Assembly (NCBI RefSeq): GCF_022808865.1
Contig: NZ_JAKZLB010000004.1
Coordinates: forward strand, 62,001 to 126,000
Direction: 5' to 3'
From: Geothrix oryzisoli
Lineage (GTDB): Bacteria; Acidobacteriota; Holophagae; Holophagales; Holophagaceae
DNA length: 64,000 bases
Below the pieces are notes generated by a model that saw nothing but the letters and a program-made list of their open reading frames with translations, was not told the DNA's origin and ran no database searches. Position numbers and translations under genes: made by a program. This document shows positions 50,203-59,559 of this stretch, in pieces (positions within the stretch are counted from its first letter, which is position 1; each line of letters opens with the position of its first letter).

Positions 50203-50292
50203 CCTGCGGCCTGCGCTCTGGCCCGTCCGGCGGGTCCATGGGAAGATGGTGGGCTCTGGTACCGCCGGTGGATTCCGGCCTCGTGGAGGTGG

Positions 50293-52356
50293 ATGTTGGA
50301 AACTCCGACCCTGGTGAAAGCGACCCAGAACGAGCTGGAGGCCGCGGCCTCTCCGAGCCGTGAGGATCTCTGCCACTGGTATGAACTGATGCACCTCGGG
50401 CGCCTGCTGGACGACAAGGCGCCGAACTATCTCAAGCAGGCCATCGGCTGGTCGTACCACGCGCCCTGCGCGGGCCACGACGGCATCCAGCTGGCCGCGG
50501 GCCTGGCCTTCCGGGCCGGCCAGGACTTCCTGTTCCCGTACTACCGCGACATGATGACCTGCCTCGCCGCCGGCCTCACGCCCGAGGAGATCATCCTCAA
50601 CGGCATCTCCAAGGCCACCGACCCCGCCAGCGGCGGCCGGCACATGAGCAACCACTTCGCGAAGCCCGCCATCGGCATCCAGAACGTGTCCAGCCTCACG
50701 GGCAATCACACCCAGCACGCCGTGGGCCTGGCCCGGGCCGTCAAGTACTACGGCCGCGACAGCGTGGTGTTCTGCAGCCAGGGCGAGTCCTCGCTGTCCG
50801 AAGGCTACTGCTCCGAAAGCATCAACGGCGCCGACCGCGAGCAGCTGCCCGTGGTCTTCATCGTGCAGGACAACGGCTACGGCATCTCCGTGCCCAAGCG
50901 CGACCAGAGCGCCAACGCCCAGATCTGCGACAACTTCAGCGGCTACCCGAACCTGAAGATCATCAAGTGCGACGGCCTGGACCTCCTGGATTCCATGCGC
51001 GCCGTGGCGGAGGCCATCGCCTACGTCCGCACGGGTCAGGGCCCCGCCATGGTCTACGCCATGTGCGTGCGCATCGGCAGCCACTCCAACTCGGACCGCC
51101 ACGAGCTGTACCGCGACGACGCCGAGCGGGCCGAGGCCAAAGCCAAGGATCCCCTGCCCAAGTTCCGCGCCTACTGCCTGGCCCACGGCCTCGGCGAAGA
51201 CGAGCTGAAGGCCATCGAAACGGAGAACCAGGCGCGCTACCTGGCCGCCCACGACCAGGCCATGGCCGCCCCGAATCCCGACCCCGCCACCATCCACGAC
51301 TTCGTCATCCCCGAGGGCTGGATCTCCGCGCAGTATCCAGACGGCACGCACCACGCCGAAGGCAGCCCCATCAGCGTGATCACGGCCCTCAACCAGACCC
51401 TGAAGGAGGAGTTCCGCCTCAACCCCGACACCTTCATCTGGGGCCAGGACATGGCCAACAAGGAGAAGGGCGGCATCTTCAACGTGTCGAAGGGGATGCA
51501 GCAGGAGTTCGGCGAGAAGCGCGTCTTCAACGCCCCCATCGCCGAGGACTTCATCGTCGGCACCGCCAACGGCTTCTCCCGCCTGGACGACAAGATCCGC
51601 GTCGTGGTGGAGGGCGCCGAGTTCGCCGACTACATCTGGCCCGCCGCCGAGCAGATCGTCGAGTGCAGCCACGACTACTGGCGCAGCAACGGCCAGTTCG
51701 CCCCCAACGTCACCATCCGCCTGGCCTCCGGCGGCTACATCGGCGGCGGCCTCTACCACTCGCAGAACGTCGAAGGCTGGCTCACCACCCTGCCCGGCAT
51801 CCGCGTGGTCGTGCCTGCCTTCGCGGACGATGCCGCGGGCCTGCTGCGCACGGCCCTGCGCAGCCGCGGCACCACCCTCTACCTCGAGCCGAAGTTCCTC
51901 TACAACGCGAAGATGGCCCACGCCGTGGTGCCGCCGGACTTCGCCGTGCCCTTCGGCAAGGCCCGCGTCCGCCGCGAAGGCACGGACCTCACCATCCTCG
52001 CCTACGGCACGCCGGTCCACTTCGCCCTGGATGCCGCCGCCAAGCTGGAGAAGGAAGGCAAGTCCGCCGAGGTGATCGACCTCCGCAGCCTCAGTCCCCT
52101 GGACCTGCCCGCCATCCTGAAGTCCGTGAAGAAGACCCACCGCGTGCTCATCGCCCACGAGGACAAGGTCTTCGGCGGCTTCGGCGGCGAGCTCGCGGCC
52201 ATCTGCGCCTCCGAGTGCTTCGTCTGGCTGGACGCTCCCGTGGAGCGCGTGGGCTCCGAGTTCACGCCCGTGGGCTTCAACCGCATCCTCGAGCGCGCCA
52301 TCCTCCCCAACGCCGACAAGGTGCTGGCGGCCGCCCGCAAGGTCCTCGCCTTCTAG
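50293..52356 (+). CDS. Fused alpha/beta E1 component of a 2-oxoacid dehydrogenase
   Basis: The 687-aa protein joins the alpha (about 1-330) and beta (about 345-687) subunits of a thiamine-diphosphate E1. The alpha part shows 'GGRHMSNHFAKPAIGIQNVSS' and the ThDP region 'CSQGESSLSEGYCSESIN...VQDNGYGI'. The beta part shows 'APIAEDFIVGTANG' and 'HEDKVFGGFGGELAA'. Similarity is closest to branched-chain 2-oxoacid dehydrogenases. E2 and E3 genes are not in the window, so substrate and complex remain open. The MBL-fold gene follows after 8 bases. Confidence 0.9.
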   Translation: MLETPTLVKATQNELEAAASPSREDLCHWYELMHLGRLLDDKAPNYLKQAIGWSYHAPCAGHDGIQLAAGLAFRAGQDFLFPYYRDMMTCLAAGLTPEEIILNGISKATDPASGGRHMSNHFAKPAIGIQNVSSLTGNHTQHAVGLARAVKYYGRDSVVFCSQGESSLSEGYCSESINGADREQLPVVFIVQDNGYGISVPKRDQSANAQICDNFSGYPNLKIIKCDGLDLLDSMRAVAEAIAYVRTGQGPAMVYAMCVRIGSHSNSDRHELYRDDAERAEAKAKDPLPKFRAYCLAHGLGEDELKAIETENQARYLAAHDQAMAAPNPDPATIHDFVIPEGWISAQYPDGTHHAEGSPISVITALNQTLKEEFRLNPDTFIWGQDMANKEKGGIFNVSKGMQQEFGEKRVFNAPIAEDFIVGTANGFSRLDDKIRVVVEGAEFADYIWPAAEQIVECSHDYWRSNGQFAPNVTIRLASGGYIGGGLYHSQNVEGWLTTLPGIRVVVPAFADDAAGLLRTALRSRGTTLYLEPKFLYNAKMAHAVVPPDFAVPFGKARVRREGTDLTILAYGTPVHFALDAAAKLEKEGKSAEVIDLRSLSPLDLPAILKSVKKTHRVLIAHEDKVFGGFGGELAAICASECFVWLDAPVERVGSEFTPVGFNRILERAILPNADKVLAAARKVLAF

Positions 52357-52364
52357 GAGTCTCC

Positions 52365-53219
52365 ATGCAGTTCGGTCCCTGGGACGTCCAGATCGTCAGC
52401 GGCGGCACCTTCCGGCTGGATGGCGGCGCCATGTTCGGCACGGTGCCGAAGGTGGTGTGGAACAAGCTCTACCCCGCCGACGAGGAGAACCAGATCCTCA
52501 TGGCCACGAACTGTCTGCTGATCCGCGGCGAGGTGGGCGGGAAGCGGCACGTCATCCTCGTGGACAACGGGAACGGCGACAAGGAGACCGACGACTTCAT
52601 GGCCCGCTTCAAGTTCGAGGGCCGGGGCGTGCTGGACGTGAACCTTGCCAAGCACGGCGTGCAGCCGGCCGACATCACCCTCTGCATCCTCACCCACCTG
52701 CACTTCGACCACGCGGGCGGCAGCACGCGCTTCGGCGCCGATGGCAAGCCCGTCCCCAGCTTCCCCAACGCCCGCTACGTGGTGCAGGCGAAGGACCTCG
52801 CGGACGCGAAGCACCCGCACCTGCGCGTGAAGGCCAGCTACCTGCCCCAGAACTGGGAGCCGCTGGAGGCCGCAGGTCTGCTCGACACCGTGGACGGCAT
52901 CGCCGAGCTGCTGCCCGGCATCTCCGTGCGCCCCGCCCCCGGCCACATCGAGGGCCTCCAGAACGTCATCGTCGAGGGCGGCGGCAAGCGCCTCGTCTAC
53001 CTGGCGGACCTCATCCCCACAGCCCGCCACATCCAGCCGGCCTGGTGCATGGGCTACGACCTCGACGTGGTCACCTGCGTGAACGAGCGCCAGAAGCTGC
53101 TCGACGAGGTGACCGGCACGGGCACCGTCTGCATCTTCGAGCACGATCCCGAGTTCCCCGCCGGCACCGTCAGCCGCGACGCGAAGGGGAAGTACGCCGT
53201 GGTGCCCGTCCAGGTCTAG
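52365..53219 (+). CDS. Metallo-beta-lactamase-fold hydrolase
   Basis: The 284-aa protein has the MBL zinc motif HLHFDH (111-116), a third histidine in 'APGHIEG' (about 190), the bridging aspartate in 'LADLIP' (about 213) and a last histidine in 'FEHDPE' (about 260). There is no signal peptide. The family covers lactonases, thioesterases and glyoxalase II-like enzymes; the substrate is unknown. It begins 8 bases after the E1 gene with AGGAG near the stop of the latter, so the two are probably co-expressed. Confidence 0.88.
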   Translation: MQFGPWDVQIVSGGTFRLDGGAMFGTVPKVVWNKLYPADEENQILMATNCLLIRGEVGGKRHVILVDNGNGDKETDDFMARFKFEGRGVLDVNLAKHGVQPADITLCILTHLHFDHAGGSTRFGADGKPVPSFPNARYVVQAKDLADAKHPHLRVKASYLPQNWEPLEAAGLLDTVDGIAELLPGISVRPAPGHIEGLQNVIVEGGGKRLVYLADLIPTARHIQPAWCMGYDLDVVTCVNERQKLLDEVTGTGTVCIFEHDPEFPAGTVSRDAKGKYAVVPVQV

Positions 53220-53311
53220 CAGCCTCCACCTGGGCCTGGACGCGCATCAGGAAAAAGCGTCATGTCCGATGGCGATGGAGCCCGAAAGGGCCCACAATCC
53301 TGCCAGCCGCC

Positions 53312-54934
53312 ATGACCCCCCTGACGCTCCTCCTCCCTGGCCGTCCGCCTCTGCTCCTCAGGGGCGAGGATGGTCGGGCCTGGCACTTCGGGCGGTCGCA
53401 CGAGAACGAGGTGGTCTTCCTCGATGGCGGTCTCAGCCGCAGGCATGCCCGCATCGTGCTCCAGGACGGTACGCCCTGCCTGGAGGATCTGGGGTCCCGG
53501 AACGGCACCTTCGTCAACGATGAGCCGATCCAGGCCCCACGCGCGCTGCAGGGCGGCGAGGAGATCCGCATGGGGTCCGTGCGGATCCGCGTGACCCAGG
53601 GCTCCCGGGGCCCAGAGGTGCGGATCCAGGCCCAGGACCAGATCGATTCCCAGCAGAGTCTCGTCCTGTCCCTGGACCAGGCGCGGAAGGCCTGGACGCC
53701 GGCCCAGGACCGGGACCGGACGGGAGCCGTCATCCGGGCCCTGCAGGAGCTGAGCCTCGAGCTCATCAAGGACGCCCCGGCGGATGCCCTGCTCACCCAG
53801 GTGCTGGACCAGCTGTGGACGCTCCTCTCGCCCTGGCGGGCGGCGATCCTGATGAAGGAGGCCTCGGGCGAGCTCCGCCTGGTGGTGTCCCGCGCGAACG
53901 AGGGACAGGCCCCCATCCTGCTCTCGCGCAGCCTGGTGGAGTCGGCCCTCGAGCGGAAGGAGGCGGTGCTGTTCCGGGAATTCGGCCTGGACATGGCCAG
54001 CCCGTCCATCCTGCTCAGCGGCATCACCACAGCGATCCTGACCCCCCTGGAATACGAGGGAACCGTGCTGGGCCTGCTCTACCTCGATGCCCGCCCGCCG
54101 CGGGGGTCCTTCAACGAACAGGACCTGGGCCTCGCCACCACCTTCGCCCACCTGGCCTCCGCCAAGCTCGAGCAGGTCCGCCTCCGCGAGGCGGAGCTGA
54201 GCCGGCGGAAGCTGGATCACGAGCTGGACCTCGCCCGCCGGATCCAGCAGGGCCTGCTGCCCGGCTTCCCCCCGGAGATCCCGGGCTACCAGCTCTACGG
54301 GACCAACCTGCCGAGCCGCCAGGTGAGCGGCGACCTGTTCGGGTGGTGGCCCCGCGGCGATGGCCGCTGGCTCATCGCCCTGGCGGACGTGAGCGGTAAG
54401 GGCCTGGGCCCGGGGCTCCTCATGGCGAGCCTGGCCGCGTTCCTCGAGGCCTGGGCCGGACGGGACGTCTCGACGGAAACCCTCGCCTTCCACCTCTCCA
54501 AGGCCCTGGCGCGGCATACCGATGGCCGGCGGTTCGTGACCGCCTTCCTCGCCCTGCTCGACCCGGCCACGGGCCTCGTGACCTACACCAACGCCGGCCA
54601 CAACCCCGGGTTCCTCCTCCTTCCCGGCGAGCCCTGCCGGGAGCTGGAATCCCAGGGCCTCCCCCTGGCCATGCTGCCCGGCCAGGGCTACGGCTCCGGC
54701 ACCTTCCTGCTGCCGCCGGGCGGGCTCCTGGCGCTCTACACGGACGGCATCACGGAGGCGGCCGATCCCAAGGATGAGGAATACACCCCGGAACGGCTCA
54801 AGGCCTTCCTCATGGCGAGGGCAGCGGCGCCCGTCGAGGCCCTGGACGCCGAGCTCATGGCCGAGCTGGAGGCCCATGCCCAGGGCACGCCCTTCGCCGA
54901 TGATCGGACGCTGCTGCTGCTCCGGCGGTCCTGA
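53312..54934 (+). CDS. FHA-GAF-SpoIIE (PP2C-type) phosphatase
   Basis: The 540-aa protein has an FHA domain (about 20-95, 'FGRSHENEVVFLDGGLSRRHARI', 'GSRNGTFVN'), which binds phosphothreonine, a GAF domain (about 130-300), a helical linker ('LDHELDLARRIQQGLLP'), and a SpoIIE-type phosphatase domain ('GDLFGWWPRGDGRWLIALADVSGKG', 'YTNAGHNPGFLL', 'LYTDGITEA', 'FADDRTLLLLRR') with its metal aspartates. It probably answers Ser/Thr kinases, two of which lie within the next 9 kb. The ATG at 53312 was chosen because the FHA domain starts right after it; the frame is open far upstream inside the MBL gene. Confidence 0.9.
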   Translation: MTPLTLLLPGRPPLLLRGEDGRAWHFGRSHENEVVFLDGGLSRRHARIVLQDGTPCLEDLGSRNGTFVNDEPIQAPRALQGGEEIRMGSVRIRVTQGSRGPEVRIQAQDQIDSQQSLVLSLDQARKAWTPAQDRDRTGAVIRALQELSLELIKDAPADALLTQVLDQLWTLLSPWRAAILMKEASGELRLVVSRANEGQAPILLSRSLVESALERKEAVLFREFGLDMASPSILLSGITTAILTPLEYEGTVLGLLYLDARPPRGSFNEQDLGLATTFAHLASAKLEQVRLREAELSRRKLDHELDLARRIQQGLLPGFPPEIPGYQLYGTNLPSRQVSGDLFGWWPRGDGRWLIALADVSGKGLGPGLLMASLAAFLEAWAGRDVSTETLAFHLSKALARHTDGRRFVTAFLALLDPATGLVTYTNAGHNPGFLLLPGEPCRELESQGLPLAMLPGQGYGSGTFLLPPGGLLALYTDGITEAADPKDEEYTPERLKAFLMARAAAPVEALDAELMAELEAHAQGTPFADDRTLLLLRRS

Positions 54935-55016
54935 ACGGAACGTGGGAGCGCGCCCGGCCCTATGAGCCGATGGGGCCTGCCACCTCGCCATATAAAGAAA
55001 CTTTTTTATTAAACAA

Positions 55017-55046
55017 TTGCGATTTATTCCATGACACGACTAGGCT
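55017..55046 (+). promoter_or_regulatory. Promoter-like TTGCGA-N18-TAGGCT in an AT-rich patch
   Basis: Bases 54990-55030 are strongly AT-rich. TTGCGA (55017-55022) and TAGGCT (55041-55046) are 18 bases apart, giving a leader of about 70 bases before the small gene at 55122. Confidence 0.45.
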
Positions 55047-55121
55047 ATGAGGCCACTCCCGATCAGCCAGGGTCCGACCTGGGCCTCTGGCATCTACCCC
55101 ACCCCTTCCTCTGGAGGCCCC

Positions 55122-55415
55122 ATGGCCACCAAGCAGATGAACGTCAAATCCGACGGGTTCAATCCGAAGGACCTGTCGGTGAACAAGAACCAGGACTCGG
55201 TGCACTTCGTGCAGAGCGGCCAGGGCGCACCCAGTTCGGTGACCCTCAGCAGCTCCGCGCTCTTCGGTGTGGACACCTGCGAGGTGGACGCCAGCACGAG
55301 CGGAACGAACATCTACCAGGTCCTGGGAACGGCCACGGATGGGAGTTACATCGTGTCGCTGCCCGCTTCGCCCAGGGCGACCAAGGACAGCGGCACGATC
55401 AACGTCACCGGCTGA
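55122..55415 (+). CDS. Small (97 aa) beta-rich protein, possibly cupredoxin-like
   Basis: The ATG at 55122 has GGAGG five bases upstream and gives 97 residues with no signal peptide. The sequence is polar and beta-rich; 'SDGFNPKDLSVNKNQDSVHFVQ' recalls the start of cupredoxin folds, but a complete copper site is not evident. No family is recognised with confidence. It has its own AT-rich promoter region and a leader that shares short motifs with the rubrerythrin leader. Its last 11 bases overlap the 3' end of the convergent kinase gene. Confidence 0.6.
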   Translation: MATKQMNVKSDGFNPKDLSVNKNQDSVHFVQSGQGAPSSVTLSSSALFGVDTCEVDASTSGTNIYQVLGTATDGSYIVSLPASPRATKDSGTINVTG

Positions 55416-58400
55416 GACCCACCGGGCCCGACGGCTGGAGCGGTGCGGCGTCGCCGCGCTCCAGTCGCCGGGCCCGCTCCATCCAGGGCGCCAAAGTCCG
55501 TGCGAGGTGCGGGTTGGCGCCTCCGCAGGCGGCGAGTTCCTTCAGTGCCTCCTGCCCCTTCCTGCGGCGCGTCCCCCGGGGTTCCGCTTCGGCCTCGAGC
55601 AAACGAAGCGTGCCTTTCAAAGCCAGGGCCTCGGCCCACTCGGGACGGGCCTGGAGGAGGGCTTCGGCCCGGGCGCTCCCTTCGGCCAGGGCCCTGCTCG
55701 CATTCTGTCCGCGGGCCAGTTCCCACTCGGCCTGGGCACGCCAGAGCTGCCCCAGGGCGAGCAGCGATTCCTGAGAGGCTGGATCAGCCGCCAGGGCATG
55801 GTCGAAGGCATCCCGGGCGGCGGCGAAATCCGCCTCCGTCGCCTGGGACCAGGTGGCCTTCCACCGGGCATGGGCGGCCCGGAGCGTCCCCAGGTACTGC
55901 CAGGTGTCGTGATTCTTGGGGTCCAGGGCCAGCGACTGGGCGAGGAGCGCCTCGCCCGTTCGCACCTGGGCGCGGGGATCCGCCCCCGAGGCCACGGCCC
56001 AGGCCACGCGGACCGCGCTGCAATGGCCGGCATTGTCCAGGAGTCCCTGGTCTCCCGGCGCCACCTGGCGGCCCCTCCGCACCACGGCCTCGGCCTCCGC
56101 GAGAATCCGGGGGGCGGCGAGCCACTGGCTCTCCGTGATGAGTTGGTCCGAGAGGTTCAGGTAGCCGTAGGACTGGGCCGGGGCCACCTGGATCGCCCGC
56201 CGGAAGCAGGCCTTGGCCTCGGTGCTCCACTGGGCCGGATCCTCGCCCCGCTCCCAGGCCTCCCGGGCCAGTTCGGACAGGGCGATGCCCTCCCCGTTGT
56301 GGAGATGGGGACTGGTGGCATTGATGGCCAGCCCCTGGTGGTTCAGGTCGCGGGAACGCAGCAGGGACGGCCGGGGATCCTCACCCTTGGCCCGGGCGCG
56401 GAGGGCCTGGGCGTAGTGCACCTTCCCGAGCATGAAGTAGGGGACGAAGTGCTTCGGGTTCAGGCTGCGGGCGCGCTCCAGGGCTTCGACGGCGGCCCGG
56501 AGATCGGCCTCAGGCTGGGCGGCCCTGGGCAGCCTCGCCCGCTGTTCGAGGCAGGCGCCGAGGTTGATCCAGGCGGGGAGAAGATGGGGCTCCATCCGCG
56601 TGGCCGTGCCGAAACTCTCGATGGCCGCGCTGAACTGGGCCGAAGGATCCTGCCCCCGGCTGCCTTCGAACTGGGCCAGCGTCTGGTTCACCATGCCGAG
56701 GTGGTTCCAGACCGCATAGTCGCGCTTCTCCGCCGACAGCCCGCCGAAGGCCGCGAGCCCCCGCGACAGAGCCTCCGTGGGGTCCAGGTTGCGCAGGAGG
56801 CGCACGTTCCCCAGCGCGTAGTAGGCCTTGCCCAGGGCCACCCGGGCATCCGCGCGGGCCGGGCCCGCACTCACCGCCTGCCAGGCCGAGGCCACCGCCT
56901 CACCCGCGAGCGCTTGGGCGTCCTCCCCGCGGAGGGCCCGCGTGTCCGCGAGGTTCCCCTGCAGCCCCGCGGCGAGGATCAGCGACGGGGCATGGTCCGG
57001 CTGGAGGCGGAGGGCCGCGGCCAGGGCCTGCATGCCGCGGTCGAAGGGCCCCTGGACATCCCCCTGCCCGTACTTCTCCATGAAGAAGGCGTTGTTCTCC
57101 AGATCGGCGGCCGCGGCGTACACCGCGGGCACGCTGCGCCCGGTGATGGCGGCGGCTTGCAGGGCCTGGCGGCCTTCGGCGAAATCCTCACGGGCCCCCT
57201 CCCGGTCGCCCTGGTTCCACTTCTGCCAAGCCCGGGCCTGCAGGAGGGAGCCGCGCAGCAGGGGCGCCTCGTAGAACCAGGGCAGCTCGGTGCCCAGGGC
57301 CTTGAGGCGGACCAGGGCCTCGTCCAGGCGTCCCTCGTAGAAGGCCAGGAGCGCCTCCACATAGGCGGGCGAGGGGACGTCCGCACCCTTGGCCTGGCGG
57401 AGGTAGGCGAGGGCCGGATCGCGCAGCGTGCGTTCCACCTCCCGCAGGCGGGCCTCCCGCTGATCCTTGGAGACGATGCGCTCCGCCTCCAGGAACTGGT
57501 CCCGGAACTGCCGGCCCAGGGCGAGGCTCAGGGCGTAGGCCACGCGCGGCTCGCGGTAGCCGGCGTCCCAGGCCATCTGCAGGTGCTCCCGGGCCTTCTC
57601 CGTGTCGTCCAGGGTCCAGTGGCCCCGGCCCAGCGCGTAGTGGCCGGGCCCGTTGGCGATGGCGCCGGCCCGGGCCATGTCAGCCTGGAGCTGGGCCATC
57701 TGATCCCGCACGGCCTGGAGGTCGGGCCGGATGTCGTGGGGCGGCGACAGCGCGGAGTAGCGGGCCATGGCATCGATGCGGCCCGTGGCCTCGGTGAACT
57801 GCTGGGCGAGCCGCTCCCGGCGCCCGGCGTCGCGCCGGGTCTTCACCGCCACGCCCAGGGCCACCAGCACCACCAGCAGCGCCGCGGCGCCCACAGCGCT
57901 GAGCTGCCGGTGCTTGCGGACCTTGCGCTGGAGGCGGTACCAGAGCCCCGTGGGCCGGGCCAGCACCGGATCCGCCGCCAGGAACCGGTCGAGGTCATCG
58001 GCGAGGGCGCGCGCCGATTCGTAGCGCCGCGCGCGGTCCTTCTCGAGGCACTTGAGCGTGATGGCTTCCAGGTCCCGGGGGATGTCCAGGCCGGGCCCGC
58101 GCATGGGCTGGATGTCCTCGGAGGCGATGGCGCCCAGGACCTCCAGGGGATTGGAACCGCCGACCGGCGGACGGCCCGTGGCCATGTGGTAGAGCGTGGC
58201 GCCCAGGCTGTAGATGTCCGTGCGGCGGTCCAGGCGCGAGACCTCGCCCCGGGCCTGCTCCGGCGACATGTAGGCGGGCGTGCCCAGCACCGAGCCCGTC
58301 TCCGTGAGGTCCTGGTTCCACTCCCGCGCGAGGCCGAAGTCCATGACGAAGGTGCGCAGGGAGCCGTCCGCCACGCGCTCCACCATGATGTTGGAGGGCT

Positions 58401-58923
58401 TGAGGTCCCGGTGGATGATCCCCACGCGATGGGCTTCCTGGACGCCCAGGGCCGCGTCCCGCAGCACCATCACCTTCTGCTCCAGCGACAGGTCCTTCGC
58501 CGCGGCGTCGAAGGGAAGCCCCGCCACATACTGCATGGCGATGAAGACCCGGCCCTCCACCTCGCCCACCTCGAAGACCTTGCAGACATGGTCGTGGTCC
58601 ACGCGGGCCTGGGCCCGGGCCTCCAGCATGAACCGCGCGACGTAGCGGTCGTCGTCGAGGCGCACAAACTTGATGGCCACCTCGCGGCCCAGGCGCCGGT
58701 CGCGGCAGTGGAACACCTTGCCCATGCCGCCCTGACCCAGGAAGCCCAGGCATTCGTAGCGGTCCCAGGCCGGCACCGGAAAGCCGGGATCTGCGGATCT
58801 GGCCGAGGGCCGGAGGGGTGTCCCCAGCGTGGGGCCGCTTCCGGAATCGGCGGCCCCGCCCGCCAGGGTCTCGGCCCGGGACAGCCCCGGATCCAGGTCG
58901 CGCGCCTTCGGGTCTTCTTCCAT
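55405..58923 (-). CDS. Large Ser/Thr protein kinase with extracytoplasmic TPR array
   Basis: The 1172-aa protein has a complete kinase domain: GQGGMG (63-68), K85, HRDLKPSN with D173, DFG at 195-197, 'GTPAYMSPEQARGE'. One membrane segment lies at about 341-360. The remaining 800 residues are TPR-like helical repeats, probably outside the cytoplasm, a protein-binding surface. The ATG at 58923 has GGGAG upstream. It is surrounded by the FHA phosphatase, ExbD/TonB genes and a further kinase. The target is unknown. Confidence 0.93.
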   Translation of the reverse strand: MEEDPKARDLDPGLSRAETLAGGAADSGSGPTLGTPLRPSARSADPGFPVPAWDRYECLGFLGQGGMGKVFHCRDRRLGREVAIKFVRLDDDRYVARFMLEARAQARVDHDHVCKVFEVGEVEGRVFIAMQYVAGLPFDAAAKDLSLEQKVMVLRDAALGVQEAHRVGIIHRDLKPSNIMVERVADGSLRTFVMDFGLAREWNQDLTETGSVLGTPAYMSPEQARGEVSRLDRRTDIYSLGATLYHMATGRPPVGGSNPLEVLGAIASEDIQPMRGPGLDIPRDLEAITLKCLEKDRARRYESARALADDLDRFLAADPVLARPTGLWYRLQRKVRKHRQLSAVGAAALLVVLVALGVAVKTRRDAGRRERLAQQFTEATGRIDAMARYSALSPPHDIRPDLQAVRDQMAQLQADMARAGAIANGPGHYALGRGHWTLDDTEKAREHLQMAWDAGYREPRVAYALSLALGRQFRDQFLEAERIVSKDQREARLREVERTLRDPALAYLRQAKGADVPSPAYVEALLAFYEGRLDEALVRLKALGTELPWFYEAPLLRGSLLQARAWQKWNQGDREGAREDFAEGRQALQAAAITGRSVPAVYAAAADLENNAFFMEKYGQGDVQGPFDRGMQALAAALRLQPDHAPSLILAAGLQGNLADTRALRGEDAQALAGEAVASAWQAVSAGPARADARVALGKAYYALGNVRLLRNLDPTEALSRGLAAFGGLSAEKRDYAVWNHLGMVNQTLAQFEGSRGQDPSAQFSAAIESFGTATRMEPHLLPAWINLGACLEQRARLPRAAQPEADLRAAVEALERARSLNPKHFVPYFMLGKVHYAQALRARAKGEDPRPSLLRSRDLNHQGLAINATSPHLHNGEGIALSELAREAWERGEDPAQWSTEAKACFRRAIQVAPAQSYGYLNLSDQLITESQWLAAPRILAEAEAVVRRGRQVAPGDQGLLDNAGHCSAVRVAWAVASGADPRAQVRTGEALLAQSLALDPKNHDTWQYLGTLRAAHARWKATWSQATEADFAAARDAFDHALAADPASQESLLALGQLWRAQAEWELARGQNASRALAEGSARAEALLQARPEWAEALALKGTLRLLEAEAEPRGTRRRKGQEALKELAACGGANPHLARTLAPWMERARRLERGDAAPLQPSGPVGLSR

Positions 58924-59016
58924 CTGCTCAGCTCCCGGGACGAGAGGTTGGCGGCGGAGACCGCTATCCAGAACCGAATTATGGCACGGTAGATCCGCTT
59001 GCCATCAACAGTCAAC

Positions 59017-59044
59017 TTGTCAATTTACGATATTAAGGTAGCCT
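59017..59044 (+). promoter_or_regulatory. Promoter-like TTGTCA-N16-TAGCCT before exbD-like gene
   Basis: TTGTCA (59017-59022) and TAGCCT (59039-59044) are 16 bases apart in an AT-rich patch between the divergent kinase and exbD-like genes. On the other strand TTGACT (59015-59010) may be the -35 of the kinase gene. Confidence 0.4.
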
Positions 59045-59127
59045 ACCGCGGATTCGCACGACCCGGGCGGCCGTCCAGAGGCCGGGCCACTCCGCGCTAA
59101 ACTGGTGCCTCCCCGAGCGAGGTACCC

Positions 59128-59559
59128 GTGTCATTCACTCCAGGCAGCAGGCGCGGCGCCATGGCCGACATCAACATGACGCCGCTCATCGACGTGATGC
59201 TGGTGCTGCTGATCATCTTCATGATTGCGGCGCCCATGATGCTGACGGGCGTGGATGTGAAGCTGCCGGAGAGCCGCACGGGCCGGAACCTGGAGAGCGA
59301 GGCCCTCACGGTGAGCATCACCTTCGACGGCCGCCTGCAGTTCGACCAGGTCTTCATGGCCCTGCCCGTCCTCGCCAACCAGCTGAAGGCCAAGGCCCAG
59401 AGCGGCGGCAAGCGCCCCGTGCTGGTGCGGGCCGACCACAACGTGCCCTACGGCCGGGTCATCCAGGTGGTGGACGCCATCCGGGATGCGGGCTTCACCC
59501 AGGTGGGCTTCGTCACCGCCGCCGCGCCCATCGCCGCCCCGCCGACCGAAGCGAAATGA
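59128..59559 (+). CDS. ExbD/TolR-family proton-channel subunit
   Basis: The 143-aa protein has the family pattern 'MADINMTPLIDVMLVLLIIFMIAAP' with the proton-carrying aspartate at about residue 22 in the single membrane segment, and a periplasmic C-terminal domain ('VLVRADHNVPYGRVIQVVDAIRDAGF'). With an ExbB/TolQ partner it powers TonB- or TolA-type proteins. No ExbB/TolQ gene is nearby in the window. It starts with GTG; its stop overlaps the next ATG (ATGA). Confidence 0.92.
   Translation: MSFTPGSRRGAMADINMTPLIDVMLVLLIIFMIAAPMMLTGVDVKLPESRTGRNLESEALTVSITFDGRLQFDQVFMALPVLANQLKAKAQSGGKRPVLVRADHNVPYGRVIQVVDAIRDAGFTQVGFVTAAAPIAAPPTEAK

Noticed and set aside
55267-58992. A 1241-residue plus-strand ORF
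   Set aside because: It is antisense to the TPR kinase, whose motifs are all intact. Its composition (Gly, Arg, Pro, Ala, His) is typical of GC-rich shadow frames.
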